Positions 24,269-50,080 of a stretch of DNA of 64,000 bases are shown piece by piece; position 1 is the stretch's first letter, and each line of letters begins with the position of its first letter. The notes under the pieces were generated by a model. The model ran no database searches. It saw only the letters and a program-made list of their open reading frames with translations, and had not been told where the DNA came from. Origin of the DNA: Zygnema cylindricum (lineage: Eukaryota > Streptophyta > Zygnematophyceae > Zygnematales > Zygnemataceae); the NCBI GenBank assembly GCA_037447655.1, contig JBBHKE010000771.1:261337-325336 (forward strand), written 5' to 3'. A program made the position numbers and the translations under genes.

Positions 24269-24273
24269 GTGAG

Positions 24274-24817
24274 TACACTGCGCATCGTTATTAGTGTCAA
24301 GGTCACTAATTTGGGTTCTTAAAATTTTGATTTTTTTTCCAAAAATAGTATACGTGATTTTATTTTTTCCTTGACGGTAATTGAGGTTCCGTACAAATTA
24401 GCATACAGAACGAAAGTACATTAATTTGTAAATAGTGTGGTGTACGGTTGATGTCAGACCGTACATAAATGTACCTTTTTAGCTGAAAATTTTACAAAAA
24501 ATGAATTAAATTGGACGCGTTCGCATAGGAACGTGCGCTAAAAAAACGGGATTGGTCTGACATGTAAACAAGTCTGACATGTACGGATATTTAAATTTCA
24601 CTACGGTGTACGATTTTTTATATTTTGTACGGATACATATAATAATGTATATAATCATACAGAAAATTTTCCATTTTTGCTGTTCCAAATTAGCGTTAAC
24701 ACTGAAATTAGAATAAACCTTTTTTTTTTTAATTTTCAAATTCTTAATTAGCGTCAATGACGGTATATTTACTTACACACTATTTAAACTTTGACACTAA
24801 TAACGATGCGCGGTGTA
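24274..24817. mobile_element. MITE copy C (TACACCG family)
   Basis: Ends are TACACTGCGCATCGTTATTA and, inverse, TACACCGCGCATCGTTATTA, both continuing GTGTCAA. Same subfamily and orientation as copy J (47,841-48,382). It starts 5 bases after copy B. Confidence 0.8.
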
Positions 24818-24830
24818 GTGACCTAGTGAC

Positions 24831-25323
24831 TACACCGCGAATCGCTATTAGCGTACATGACGCTAATTGGGGTACCCCTTTTTTTGGGGCAAATTCTCAA
24901 ATAGAATAAAGTACGCTAAATGTTTTTGCACGTTATTTGAGGTACCCCGCTCAATGCGGTTCATAACTGTAATTTAGTTCCCTTTTAAATAGTGTGGTGT
25001 ACGGACTGCCAGATCTGTCTTACTCCGTACATTTTTAAACGTAAAAGTACAGAAAATATAATAATATATAATTGCGTAAATATTTTCCGGCATACGCAGA
25101 TGTCAAAAAAACGCGACGGCGTACGATTTGAACAGTTTTGTACATATATATGTTTTAGTGTGGACATGTTATGTGCTGAAAATTTTTACAAAGCAGTTTA
25201 CAAATTAGAGTACATGATAAATTAGTATCATGGTGTACCCGAAAAAACACAATTTACCGTAAAGTACGCTAATTGTTTCATTACGCTATCTATTTCATTA
25301 CGCTAATAGCGATTCACTGTGTA
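24831..25323. mobile_element. MITE copy D (TACACCG family), adjacent to the cyclin H start
   Basis: Ends are TACACCGCGAATCGCTATTA and, inverse, TACACAGTGAATCGCTATTA, both continuing GCGTA. It ends 158 bases before the cyclin H ATG, so it must contribute upstream promoter or leader sequence. Confidence 0.75.
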
Positions 25324-25352
25324 GTGTTCTGTTGTTGACAATACGAATCGCG

Positions 25353-25442
25353 ATGGCAACTTTACTCGTATTGTGAATATCGCCAGCAAAGCGTATGGGT
25401 AGCCTGTTTACAGAAAGAGCGTCGATATTACCGGCTTCTTAA
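25353..25442 (+). promoter_or_regulatory. Two possible upstream ORFs before cyclin H
   Basis: ATGs at 25,353 (7 codons, stop TGA at 25,374) and 25,395 (15 codons, stop TAA at 25,440) precede the cyclin H start at 25,482. They matter only if transcription starts upstream of 25,353, which the sequence does not show. Confidence 0.25.
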
Positions 25443-25481
25443 AGTTAGGCAGGTTGGTTTCTCTCATCCTTGGCTCCTTCT

Positions 25482-38808
<13,327 letters not shown>

Positions 38809-40732
38809 TGGGATGAAGATATATTTTGGGGTAAAATGAAACGCTGGACCATAATGTTTTCAGCAGCTCCAAATTCTTTCACTCTACTATGGAAAATGTC
38901 GTCCTTTTGTGCCTAAAAACCATCTCGGTGGGTAGTTAAGTACGAGCCTCTTGGTCAGCCCTCGCAAAGGCAGTATTCATTCCTTTGCAAAAATTCAATT
39001 TTGTAAACAAGAAAACGTGACATGGAGATACGCAACATGTAGGTGGGTAATATTTTCCAGAACCCAATCAGCAATAATGGAACCAAATTTCCGTGGTTCA
39101 GTACAAACTGTGACTGCTTCTCACAGTTCGAGGGTTCGTATCGCAGTTTAGTAAGGAAGGGGAAAAGTGAGAGAGTAATGAAAAAGCAATGTGGCCCGTG
39201 GAGTTCAATATAAAAATGCTTTCTCCAGAATGATTTTTTTTCCTCTACCTCCTTTTTTTCATCCTTGGCTTTATTTCCTTCTTATGGAGGCTGGATTTCC
39301 TGCCATTTTGGTAAAGTATTGTGCTCCCATCTTGGTCCAGATTCTCTCGATTTTTGGTGGCCTTTTTTCTTTTAAATGACTTCTTGTTTTTATTTTCCTG
39401 CTTGGATGATTGTCGAATGTAGTTATGGTCGTGTGTTGGTTATATAAACACATAGAATAGCATTGCAGGACCTATAACTTTTGGTATCACCTTTATGCAT
39501 GTGTTGAGATAAAATATCAGGAGAAAAAACTAAACTATGGGCTTGATGTTTAATCTCAGGAAGGACGACTTTTTGGTCGTTTTTATCTCAAGTAGCCGTG
39601 GTCTTCATATTTAATTGCACGTGCGACTATAATCTGGTGGTCATATGTAAGGAAAGTAGTTTCTATGGAGCATAAATACCACGTCTTCAAGCTGTTAGTC
39701 TTTTGTCTTGTCTTGCCTTCTATAAGCTCTTATGAATAGGCGGGACCAAGCACTTGAGCTCAAAAAATCAAAGTCATCATGAAGGTGGGAAAGTCGAACG
39801 AGACCAAACTTCAACAGTCCCAGAAACACACTGAAAACCAAATGGCAAGCAAGAAGGACACATTACAGATGCTAATGAAGACACACGAGAAACAATATCG
39901 AAAATCATAAAGAACTGCCAAGCCAGCACCTGGCAGAACCAAGCTTCCTAAAGGGGAACCCACAAGGGAGCTCGCACCAGAGGATCCCCTATGCTGAGTG
40001 GAGCCATCAGAGTAGGTCTGGAAAACGACACCAAATCATTCGCTACAGCAAATGGGAAAAAATGAAGCTTGCAAGTCTTGTAAAGCCACTAAATGCTGAA
40101 TGTGATAGGCTGGAAGTATTGAAAGAAAATGAAAGGAATGGACTGAATTATGGAAGGGCGATGGCTAGCCATCAGAGTTTAAAAGGTGGAGTAGTATCAG
40201 GGTCTCCTCTCGAACGAGCGTCAACTACAAATACATAAAAATTTATCCAAACCAATGCTCAAGCAACTAATTATCCCAACCACCATCAATAAAAATCCTC
40301 CATAGCATCTCGGCGACCCGGGCAACATCACCAATTGTGACGTCACACCACTATGACCAACAGCCGGGTGAAACACAGAGCTTGCCAAAATGATGTTTCG
40401 TTGAATATAAGCGCCAGCATCAAGCAACAATGCCTTCGCTTTCTAATGCGAAGGAATCATTTGTAAGCTCTCGCGGCGAATCAAATATCAGGCTTTTAAA
40501 CATTAGTCCCGAAAAGTGTCATACGCCTCAATGATTTCTCACACATGAAAACAAATAGAGATGTCGAGGGGAGCCAAGCCTAAATAGAGAGCAGTGATGA
40601 CTCAGTGTGACGTGACATGAAGGGTGAAAGCGATGCCTATAGCTGTCAAACAAGCTCCAAAATCACACAAAAGCAAAAACAACAACGAAGAGAGTCTCAA
40701 AGAAGCAACATGAGAAACGTAGATTAGATCAG
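38809..40732. other. Cyclin H 3' flank and unassigned DNA
   Basis: The first part is presumably the 3' untranslated region. Beyond about 39,700 the base composition changes to A/G-rich sequence resembling old repeat DNA (aggatcccctatgctgagtg and so on), without a recognised family. Confidence 0.4.
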
Positions 40733-41829
40733 TACACCGCTAATCCTTATTAGTGTTAAAACATATTTTTTTCGTGCACTCTTGTCGGATTGTCAATTCG
40801 ATGGTTGCTATTGGGCGCCAAGATTCTCAACCTTACAATTTGCTAGTGTTGGGTATCGAGGACCATTTGCCGATATTCGATATATATCGAATTTCAGGTA
40901 CCCGATAATCGATATATCGCTTCGATATATCGAAAAGCTAAATATCGCGATATATCGTCGATATATCGCCGATACATCGTATCGTCGATATATCGAGGCT
41001 TTTTAAAACAAAAAATTATAACTACTTTTGCTACTGCTGCTAGTACTAATGCTGCTGCAGCTGGTAGTAAATATCCGGAAGCATTTCAGTGTCATTATCC
41101 TCTTCACCTCCCATGCTACCTCCCATCCCTTGGGAATCCATGGAGAAAACTAAAAGTGTAACCTTTCTATAATATTAGTCGCTGGAAATGGATAAGCCGT
41201 AATGGCTACCAATCTGCAGATTGGTAGATGCCTGCAAAAATGCCTGCAGATTGGTAGGTATTCCTGCCTGAAAGCATGAAAAGAACAGTCTGCAATTTTT
41301 TTTTTTCAGATTATACTTTGACTTAATTAGTGTGACCTTTTCGTATGTGAAATCTCTACGTACTAAATAATTAATAATATGAATTACGGAATTATTACTT
41401 TTTTGTCGGTTACATTTTGCGGCGTCTACCTTTAAGTCACGGAACGAAAATCACGTCGTACGTCGCGTATCAAACAATTTGTCTTCATCGCTAAAATAAC
41501 ATATTATATAAAATATTAAATTTAAAAAATACTATATATCGCGATAATTTTTGTTGGTCTTGGTACGATATATCGAGAAGTTTGCTCGATCGATATTCGA
41601 TATATCGAATATCGATCGAGCAGATTCCTAATTTTTGTTGGTCTCGGTACGATATATCGAGAAGTTTGCTCGACCGATATTCGATATATCGAATATCGAA
41701 TTTATCGCGATATGAAATTACCCGATACCCAACACTACTATTTGCGGTCTCGATGGACAATCCGACAAGTGTCAACGGAGAAAAGATGCTTTAAGTGGCA
41801 AACTAACACTAATAACGATTAGCGGTGTA
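40733..41829. mobile_element. MITE copy I (TACACCG family) interrupted by a hAT element
   Basis: Outer ends are TACACCGCTAATCCTTATTA and, inverse, TACACCGCTAATCGTTATTA, both continuing GTGTTA. Without the nested insertion it would be about 195 bases, the size of the short copies E, F and H. Confidence 0.8.
40844..41737 (+). mobile_element. hAT-type non-autonomous element, complete ends, 894 bp, nested in MITE I
   Basis: Terminal inverted repeats are TAGTGTTGGGTATCG at both ends. Flanking octamers are caatttgc (40,836-40,843) and ctatttgc (41,738-41,745): an 8-bp target duplication with one mismatch, as expected for hAT. Subterminal regions are packed with CGATATATCG, and the 3' side carries an approximately 100-base duplicated block (41,545-41,700). 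No transposase ORF. Confidence 0.85.
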
Positions 41830-42189
41830 GCGAACTTGCATGGCGTGAATTGAAAGGGTGAAAAGAACACGTAGTTGACACATAAGCTCCGGAGCGCAAG
41901 CACAAGAATAAAAGTGGACGAGAAGAGCGTCTAATGGAAGTGCCTCGAGATGTTTAGACCGAGCAGAGGTCACAACTTTATATTAAAATGTAACTTGCTC
42001 CAAAACAAGGGAGAAGAAAAAGGGGATTTCACCCAAAGCAATAAGAGGAAAAGAGCATGCTACCTCCAAAAGAGACTATTGGAAAGGTTTTTCCGAGACT
42101 GGGGAGGTCATGGGAGCAAGAACGAGAATATCACTATCCAAGTATCGAGAGACAAGAAGTAATGTAAAGTAGTGAGACACTAACTCCCA

Positions 42190-42275
42190 AAATAAACGCC
42201 AAACGACCCAAGTGGGATTCAAACCCAACCCTCTCAACTGACAAGGAAAGAGCTACTAAATTCAATCCCATTTAC
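42190..42275 (-). repeat. tRNA-like (possible SINE) fragment
   Basis: On the - strand a B-box-like GGTTTGAATCC with a 4-bp stem (gggtttgaatccc) follows TTAGTAGCTC and CAGTTGAGAG by about 30 bases. It is not a foldable complete tRNA. It could be a tRNA-derived SINE head or a coincidental match. Confidence 0.25.
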
Positions 42276-42962
42276 GATCAAACACTCATTGGACGAACAA
42301 ATCATAGAGAATGTCAAAATAGCGATCTTCAATGTTTCGATAGATCAAACAAATGAAGGCGTCATTGAAGGTGTGGGTGAGGTAAGGTCTCTTCGTCGAA
42401 TACCAAGGCAGGCAAGACAAAATGTCGCTTTCAGGTATGACTACATGGAGAGTCTTGACAGTAAGACACTTCCCCTATAACGTCGGGGCGTAGCTCTCCA
42501 AATGGCTTGTCGATCTCTTTTAGTTAAGTAAATAACTACCTAAAACCCTAACAAGCTGAGATCCAAAACCACGAAGGCCGTAGATGTCGACAGAATCTTT
42601 TGGTGGAAAATACACCACACGATCCAATCAAAAAAGGGCAATGGTAAATCACCTGAGTCCATGGGAAAAAAAAAGGGCGGCAATGCCAAAACTGGAGAAG
42701 TATATTCGTGAGGGAGCAGGAAAAGTGCAAAAGCACGGCTAAAGAAATGAACACACAGAAAAATGGCACGAAAAATCTTCTCCTGATGGAATATCTGCAT
42801 GACTTGTCATCAATCACTGTCACATTGTGCTTTGGTCGGAGGACCGCCGCGACTGCCGCTCATTGGAAGGCAGCCGATACACGTTGACAGTAAAAATCAG
42901 AATCGGATAAATCGGTAGAGACTCCGCCGGACGCAAGGATTTAAAATCTTTTCGCGATTGTA

Positions 42963-43206
42963 GGAAGTCGTCCTAAGAACTTCACCAAAGATTCGAGAAT
43001 CTTCCGTACGAACGGAACAAACAGACCTGCCGAATCCCGGTCAGCGCTATCGAGTTCCTTCGAAGTCGCCTAGTAAAAAGCCGCCGCGTCAGTACCGCAC
43101 GAGAAAAGACATGTGTGCCAATCGGATCCACGAGGACCAGATCCGCAAGAATCTTCCCACTAGAGGAAAACCCAAGTCAAGCTTGAGGCTTTCGAGTACC
43201 CTCTAG
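42963..43206 (+). other. Unrecognised GC-richer open segment, possible exon
   Basis: After an acceptor-like ttttcgcgattgtag there are about 80 codons without a stop. They encode a basic, P/S/R-rich peptide (VPSKSPSKKPPRQYRTRKDM and so on), ending in TAG at 43,206. Local GC is well above the surroundings. There is no initiator near its start and no recognised domain. Confidence 0.2.
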
Positions 43207-43249
43207 ACTGTGGTCGGGAAAGGAGTGTAGCGAGAAGACTGTCGTTATA

Positions 43250-44765
43250 TGGAGTTAGTTTCCCTGTGGGTGAAGAATTAAGAAAATGCTTCTGAAACGT
43301 TTTCCCAATATACACAGCCACGGGCTCATGAACTTATCTTAAAATACTCCTCCCTTAGGCTCTGTCTTCTTCAGGTTTCTAGATTTAGCAGTCTATTAAT
43401 CAGTTTATTTTACGGGTTTTGTATAGCATTTACCTTTTCAATGCACATTTCCCACAACATTGTTTACTCACTGCTTCTCTATGGCTTTCACTCGACTAAA
43501 TGGTTTTTTCTCTCTTCCGATAGCTTCCTATCCTTTACAACTTTATCTCCTCCATATTTTTTTTGAGGACGTATTTTTTCCTTCTCACATTTCCTCGCAA
43601 CCTCCCTAATTTCATCAAGTCAAGTCTACATCCCAGTTATACAAAGGTACAACAAAGGTTCAACAAGGGTTGAAGATAAAGAGGCAACCTCTAAGATCAA
43701 ACCAACTATAAACAGTTACTGAATTTCTTCCCCTGAATATAAGGGATAGCCTCTCTCAAAGGCTCGTCAAAGAATCCATACAAAGATTTCCTTTGAAGCT
43801 ACACAGATTGGTGCTCAGAAACTAATGCATCACTATATACTTATATTAGAAACATTGAACTTGATACATAACTTCATTGAACATATAAGATCCTACTTAA
43901 TGTAACATTTTCCGTCTGTCTCCTCAGCCTACAAAATTTTAGGGTTGCTCCCACAATCTCTACACAGACATTAATTTCGAACTCCAACAGTAAAATTTAA
44001 CTCTTCCATTCAAGACCACATTTAGCCTACATATAACCTCAAGAATTTCTGGAGACTTTTTTGCAAGGATTTATCTGTTATTAGCACTAATATTCTTCCG
44101 AAAAATCTTAAAAGAGGGTAAGACTCAATGCATCCTTTCACTGAGAACACTACAAATACAACAAATGAAGTACATTTTCACTTTCACATTGCTCTAATGC
44201 ATAGTTGCCTACAACAACACCAATGTAAAATGCAGTCCCATAGTTTATAAGTGAAATGCCAAGGACAACAGAGTTACAAAAATCTCCGAAATCATCTCTT
44301 TCAATATATTCACTTAATGTTGACAATAGTCCAACCCAGAGGAACCAAGCATAAATTTCAGGCTAACCAAGCTTGAACCACAAGAAAATCCCCGAAAATG
44401 AGTACAGGACCTTCATATGGCAACATCTTCACAAAACAAACAATGACCACAAAATGATGTGAATATCTTAAATGAAAGAAGCGTAACCTATAACATGGCA
44501 GCCAGGACCTACAACAAATGGTCATACTAATTCACATGGTTTAAGGAAATGACCTGCACTGCTTTCCTGGCAACTTCCTGACTGTAAATCCACTGATTCT
44601 GGCAGAAACACTACCGCGCGGCAGAAATCTGTCCATAACCTTAAACATTGTGGACCAGCCAGGGAGAGCTCTGCTCTCAAGTATAAAACAACAAAGCACA
44701 TGTATATCACACTGCTTCGGTAGCAGAAAATAATAAAACAAGCCCAACCTAATGTCATCTGCTAT
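43250..44765. other. GME 3' flank
   Basis: AT-rich. The part next to 44,766 should be the 3' untranslated region of GME. No other gene was recognised; the - strand frame at 44,758-44,522 lies within this flank and has no known motif. Confidence 0.45.
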
Positions 44766-46735
44766 TTACTCTTCACCATCCTTCTTCCTGAGAGATCCAA
44801 GCTGTACTGGTGCAGACGTGCTGACAACCTTGGACGATTGGTATTCACTCCAGTCACTTCCGGCAGCCTTCTCCTTTTCCAGTTGTTCCTTAATCCATTT
44901 GTATGTAATTGTTAATCCATCCTGGTGACAGAAGAGAAACTATTAGACTTTGATGTTAAATGCATGGCTTCTACATCATAAAACAAATGAAAAAAAAAGC
45001 AGGAAAAGCAGGAAACCAGAGATATCCAAATTTGTAGGCTCATTGCCAAAATTAAATAAACTCTTACCTTCAATTTCATTGATGGAGCCCAGCCCAATTT
45101 CTCCTTAATCAGGGTGTTGTCAGAATTTCGTCCACGCACACCCTCGGGACCAGGAATGTGCTTGATAGGAATATTCTTCCCTTCAATGCCCATGACAATT
45201 TCGGCCATCTGGTTCATACTCACACCTTCGTCACTGCCAATGTTAACAGGCTCCCGGAAGTCGGACTTTGTTAATCTGAAATAAAACCCACCAGGACAGT
45301 TGAGTTCGCATTGAACACTGCAGATCCAAGTAGACGAGCAAAAACAACTAAACAAGAATAACAACGTGAATTCAAGAAAATGGATAAAATGAGCAACACC
45401 TACAACTCATTACCTGAGAACACCTTCAACACATTCATCAATAAATGTGAAAGAACGAGTCTGCTTGCCATCACCCCACATCTCAAAGAAATCCGTAGAA
45501 GTGAGCAGCTTCCTGCAGAAGGCTGCGGGGGCTTTCTCACGACCACCTGCAAAAGATCGCAAACGGTCAGATATGAGTGCCGGTACAAAAAAAAACATGC
45601 ATTGGTTAAAAAAAATGGGAGACTGCAGACTGTAGAAGGCACTTCATCGATCTCTGTGACCGACAAAGCAGTTTGCAGATCCAGATTTTTTCAAGTTACG
45701 TAGATCACATAGAGATACAAAAAATAGCAAGATATCAATTTCTTATAGTACAGAACAAAAAATCACGTATCAAGAGTGTCATCTGAAGGATCTTACCCTT
45801 CCAGGTGCCGAAAGGACCATAGATGTTGTGGAATCGGCCAATTCGGCACTCAATCGCAAAATCCTTGTTGTAATGCTTGCAAAGCTCTTCAGTCGCAAGC
45901 TTCTCCAGGCCATATGCATCTTGTGGCTGTTCATTGAGGAGCCACAAAGCTCATGAGTTAGAAAAACAGACCATCCTTCACATCCCCCTGAAACCCCTGT
46001 TTCAGATCTACTATAAAAGAAGAAGCCGCTTCAGTAAGAGCTGTAATTAAGTGCACGATCCTCACTACAATCTCTGAGCAGCGCGAGACATACTGCAGAT
46101 GCAGAAATGGTTAAAGAGGAGAGATCTGTAATACCTCAGCAGGCCAAGCGTCCGACTCCTTCAAATTGATGTTGTCAGTCTCCAGCTGCTTAAATTCAGG
46201 GTAAATACAGGCGCTTGAAGCATAGAACAACCTGTTGAGCAAGCAAGCCGAAGTCAGGCAAGGTGCCCGTAAACACAACAATTGAAATCTGGATCTTGAA
46301 GTTTAAACGCCATTTCAGCCGAAGAGAAACATCCTACCTCTGAACTCCATTGATACGAGAAGCTTCCAACACATTGAAGCTGATCATGGTATTGTTGTAC
46401 ATAATGACGGAGTGATTTGACTGAATGAAGCCCATGCCACCCATGTCGGCAGCCAAGTTGAACACGTGATCAACTCCAGAAGTTATTTTCAGACAGTTAT
46501 CCATCACACGCAGATCCACCAGGTGGAACTCGTCACAGAACATGTCTTCAGTCATATGCTCATTCTTCTTCCAGTCACTGGCGATAATGTAGTGTCCCTC
46601 ACTCTTCAAACGTCTAGCAATGTGAGACGCAATGAATCCACCAGCTCCTGTCACAGATATCCTAAGCTTCTGCTCGGGCCAGTAAGGCTCACGGACCATA
46701 TCAGGGGCAGTGTAAGCTTCCGCATCGCTGGCCAT
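44766..46735 (-). CDS. GME: GDP-D-mannose 3,5-epimerase
   Basis: Converts GDP-D-mannose to GDP-L-galactose (and GDP-L-gulose), feeding ascorbate synthesis and L-galactose-containing wall polymers in the cytosol; extended SDR, NAD-dependent. Exons on the - strand: 46,735-46,338; 46,231-46,135; 45,926-45,797; 45,546-45,414; 45,275-45,068; 44,921-44,766. All have GT-AG borders and agreeing phases, giving 373 residues (plant enzymes are about 377). Seen: NAD motif GAGGFIASHIARRL at 30-43; ASSACIYPEFK with the catalytic Cys at 141; YGLEK with Tyr170/Lys174; Lys213 in GGREKAPAAFCRK; GPEGVRGRNSDN with Arg302. These correspond to C145, Y174, K178, K217 and R306 of the Arabidopsis enzyme. No defects. 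A likely 5'-leader intron acceptor (tctgtcgtctcacttag) lies 27 bases upstream of the ATG. Confidence 0.97.
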
Positions 46736-47200
46736 GTTTGCAGGAATATTTCAAAGCAACCTAAGTGAGACGACAGAAGATATACACTCAAACTCTCTGA
46801 AACGAAATTGATAAGGAGATTTGGCAAAAGCTTCTTTATATGCAGGGTGCTGGTTCGGCTTTTAGCACTGCACTGTTCGGGCAGCAATAAAATCGGGCAG
46901 GGAGAAAAACTGTGACTGTGATCAATCCGAGGCAGACGTGGCAAGTTTGGTAGATAAATATTTGGCAGCCCGAGCCGGGCAGGTCAGCGGGTAGGTGAAA
47001 ATGAAGGCCGCTACCACAGGTGGAACCAGCAGAAGCGTTGGTTAACCTCCGCTGCAGAAAGTCCAAAACAGGGACAATTGTAAGCTTGTAACAATAATCA
47101 ACAAACCAAAAAGGGTCCTACGCAGCGACGACAAAAAAACAAAATCATTAAAGCAACAAAAACAATAAGATTTGAAAACGCATGTTTACCGTACGCTGCT
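46736..47200 (-). promoter_or_regulatory. GME 5' leader and promoter region
   Basis: The segment 46,736-46,760 follows a strong acceptor on the - strand, implying a 5' untranslated exon upstream, perhaps in the GC-richer stretch at 46,900-47,060. No clear TATA box was chosen. Confidence 0.4.
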
Positions 47201-47840
47201 CGGAGTAGATAGAGCGAGAGCATGATAAAGAGAGCGTGAAAATATCAAAATCTGGTTGTTTCGAAGCCGGCCTATGTCAGTTTGTCGCCCAAAGATTGTT
47301 TGTACCGAAAGAGCAAGCAGATATGAACGGTCAAGATTAGAATACATAGTTGATACTTGAGAAAAAAAGGAATCTGTAGGTGGTTGGACAAGTTAAACTG
47401 GTGGCCGCCATCGCAGAAACAAAAACGTACTGAATGATAGTCGACGCGACTAAGTGCTTTGCTTTTAGGGGACGTTTACGTGAAATGCTGTAACCCGCCG
47501 AGCGAAATTTAGAATGCAGTTACACGCTTTCCAGACGTGTAACTAAAACGGTAAAACCAAAGTCGGACATTGAATATCCTAACTTCTTCAGAATCGGATA
47601 CTACGTAAATATACGCCGGACGAATAGAACTAGACACAACGCTAAACTATGGACAGGATTCCTCGGAAGGTTACGTGGTGCATTGTTGGGGGGCTATCTG
47701 GCAGGAGAGATTTGAGGCCGCCTTCGCCAGGCTATCCCTAGCAGTACATGCATCGCGCGAACCGCAGGAAAAAAAAAAAATCAGTATCCTCGGCCAGATA
47801 GACAAGAAAAAGTAAAAAACCTCCAAACACCTTACTACAG
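47201..47840. other. Unassigned region upstream of GME
   Basis: Mixed composition, with a GC-richer block at 47,640-47,770 that has no recognised coding content on either strand. Confidence 0.3.
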
Positions 47841-48382
47841 TACACAGCGCATCGTTATTAGTGTCAATGACACTAATTTGGGTTCTTAATATTTTGATTT
47901 TTTTCCTCAAATAGGATACATGATTTTAATTTTTCCTTGACGTTAATTAAGGTACCGTACAAAATAGCGTAAAGGACGAATTACAATAATATCTAAATAG
48001 TGTTGTGTAAGGTCGATGTCAGACCGTACATAAATGTACCTTTTTAAGTGAAAATTTTACAAAAAATGAGTTAAATAAGACGCGCACGCATAGGATCGTG
48101 CGCTAAAAAAGCGGGATTTTTCTGACACGTAAACTAGTCTTACATGTACGGATATTTAAATTTCACGACGGCGTACGATTTTTAATATTTTGTACGGATA
48201 CATATATTAATGTATATAATCGTACAACGAATATTCCATTTTTTCTGTTCCCAAATTAGCATAAACGCCGAAATTAGAATACACCTTTTTTAAAAAAATA
48301 AAAAAATCTTAATTAGTGTCAATGACGGCATATTTACTTCCACACTATTTAATCTTTGACACTAATAACGATGCGCGGTGTA
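47841..48382. mobile_element. MITE copy J (TACACCG family)
   Basis: Ends are TACACAGCGCATCGTTATTA and, inverse, TACACCGCGCATCGTTATTA, both continuing GTGTCAA. The interior is nearly collinear with copy C at 24,274, including ttgacgttaattaagg and ggatatttaaatttcac blocks. Confidence 0.8.
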
Positions 48383-48943
48383 CACCGCCAATCGTTATTA
48401 GCGTAGAAGTTTCTTTAGCGTACATGAAAAATTACCGTGGTTTACGCTAATTAAGAATTTGAAAATTTTGAAAAAAAACATACATTCTAATTGTTTAATA
48501 ATTCTAATTTGGGTCTTTGAAAAAAAAAAATGTCGGTCGCAAACATGCTTACACTAATATAGGTATTCGTACAAAATCTGACAAATCGTACACAAATCGT
48601 ACGTTCACACAGTCGAAACGTGGTTGCTGGACGAATATGTGCGAACGTGATATTTGACAACCCGATTAGACCCCCTTTTTAGAGCGCACATTCTTATGCG
48701 TCCGCGGCTACTAAAACTCATTAATTATACTTTTTCACATAAAAGGTACAATTTTGTACGGTCTGATATTGTCCGTATACCACACTAATTGACCGACGGC
48801 GTACTTCCATTTTGTACGGTTCTAACAAATTAACCCTAAATAGAGTAAAGAAAAAAATAGAATGAACTACGCTAATGGATTATAAAAATAAAAAAAGCGG
48901 GACGGAATTAGCGTACACAACGCTAATAACGATTGGCGGTGTA
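48381..48943. mobile_element. MITE copy K (TACACCG family), sharing its TA with copy J
   Basis: Ends are TACACCGCCAATCGTTATTA at both sides (inverse on the right), continuing GCGT. It is the reverse-orientation relative of copy A. Its left TA (48,381-48,382) is also the right TA of copy J. Confidence 0.8.
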
Positions 48944-50080
48944 CTGTGCTTGAATCTTGCAACTTTTTGGCCCAACAGGACCTCTGAGGCTTTCGGCACC
49001 CCTCGTGGAGGCGTCCACGTCGCCCCCCTTCGTTTTTCCAGTAACGACGCCTCGCGCCGCGAGCCGCATCGCTAACTGCGAACGCCGGGAAACTACCGCA
49101 ACAATCCGTTGAACAAAGGGAATCGCGGGACGGAACATTTTTCTGGCCGTTGATTTATTTAACTTTTTAAATTCGAAATTTTTACATATGAACACGTTTA
49201 GACACAAAAAACGATTGTTTCAACTCTCTCCCTCTCCCTTTCATTTCGTGTTGTGTGTCATTATCATTTCATGCCTGCCCTATCATCGTTTTCTTCCTCC
49301 TTGGTCGCCATTTGTATTTCATTGCTCGCGGCCTTTATCTGGAACTATTTTATAAGGTAAGTAACTCATGCTGTATACATTTGTGAGTGTTTAAATGTAA
49401 GTGTTTTAGGTTTTGAAGGGGAAAAAATTACGTTTTATCTTTCCATTTCTGAAAGTCAAATCTGCAGGAAAGGGATGTACGGCTATAGATTGTTATCTTG
49501 AAACTCTATAAACGTACAATAGAAGATATATACTGGAATGTGGTAACTGTAAAGCAACACCTAAAATCAATACCTAAAATCAATACCTAAAATCAGAACC
49601 TATTTTTTCACAAGCTAGTCTCGTTAACACTAATTGAGAGTTGACAGGAAATGAATTGTTACCAGTGGCCAAAATGCTTCAACTATAACAGCGGTGAACA
49701 GTTTACTTTGTCAATGTCTACGAAATAAAATTATCTTACTAAGGTTTTTTAGGAGACATATATAATAGAATAACATATATTTCCTTACCCAATATTATAA
49801 TAGATATATAAAATTTAATAACATCTGATAAATTTTGTTAAAACTTTTATGTGACTCTTTAGTGACTTTTTTTTTTACTTACATGATGTTTTATAACCTT
49901 TGTGGGACTTTTTTGGGACTTTGGGTCTAGCTTGCAAAAAATGTATAGCTGTACATTTTCAAAATGGCAAAAATGTATAGCTGTACAGCGGGTAGGAAAT
50001 GTACAGCTAGATGGTAGTGAAAAAAAAGGAAGTTTTATGTTATTATTATTGACATCTTTGCATTTCTTTTATTAATTTTT
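48944..50080. other. Unassigned region
   Basis: Contains an ATG frame at 49,273 that encodes a short hydrophobic segment (LVAICISLLAAFIWNYFIR) and ends at a strong donor, aag|gtaagt (49,360). No matching downstream exon was recognised, so no gene is called. Confidence 0.3.

Noticed and set aside
42190-42275. Functional tRNA gene on the minus strand
   Set aside because: Only a B-box-like T arm is convincing; acceptor and anticodon stems do not form, so it is listed only as a tRNA-like fragment.
44912-45364. 150-codon minus-strand frame starting upstream of GME exon 5
   Set aside because: Only residues matching 45,275-45,068 are GME; the rest is read-through of flanking introns.
46836-47066. 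Minus-strand frame upstream of GME as an N-terminal extension
   Set aside because: It is not in phase with the GME start, and the MASDAEAY start already matches the length of plant GME proteins; a leader intron is more likely.
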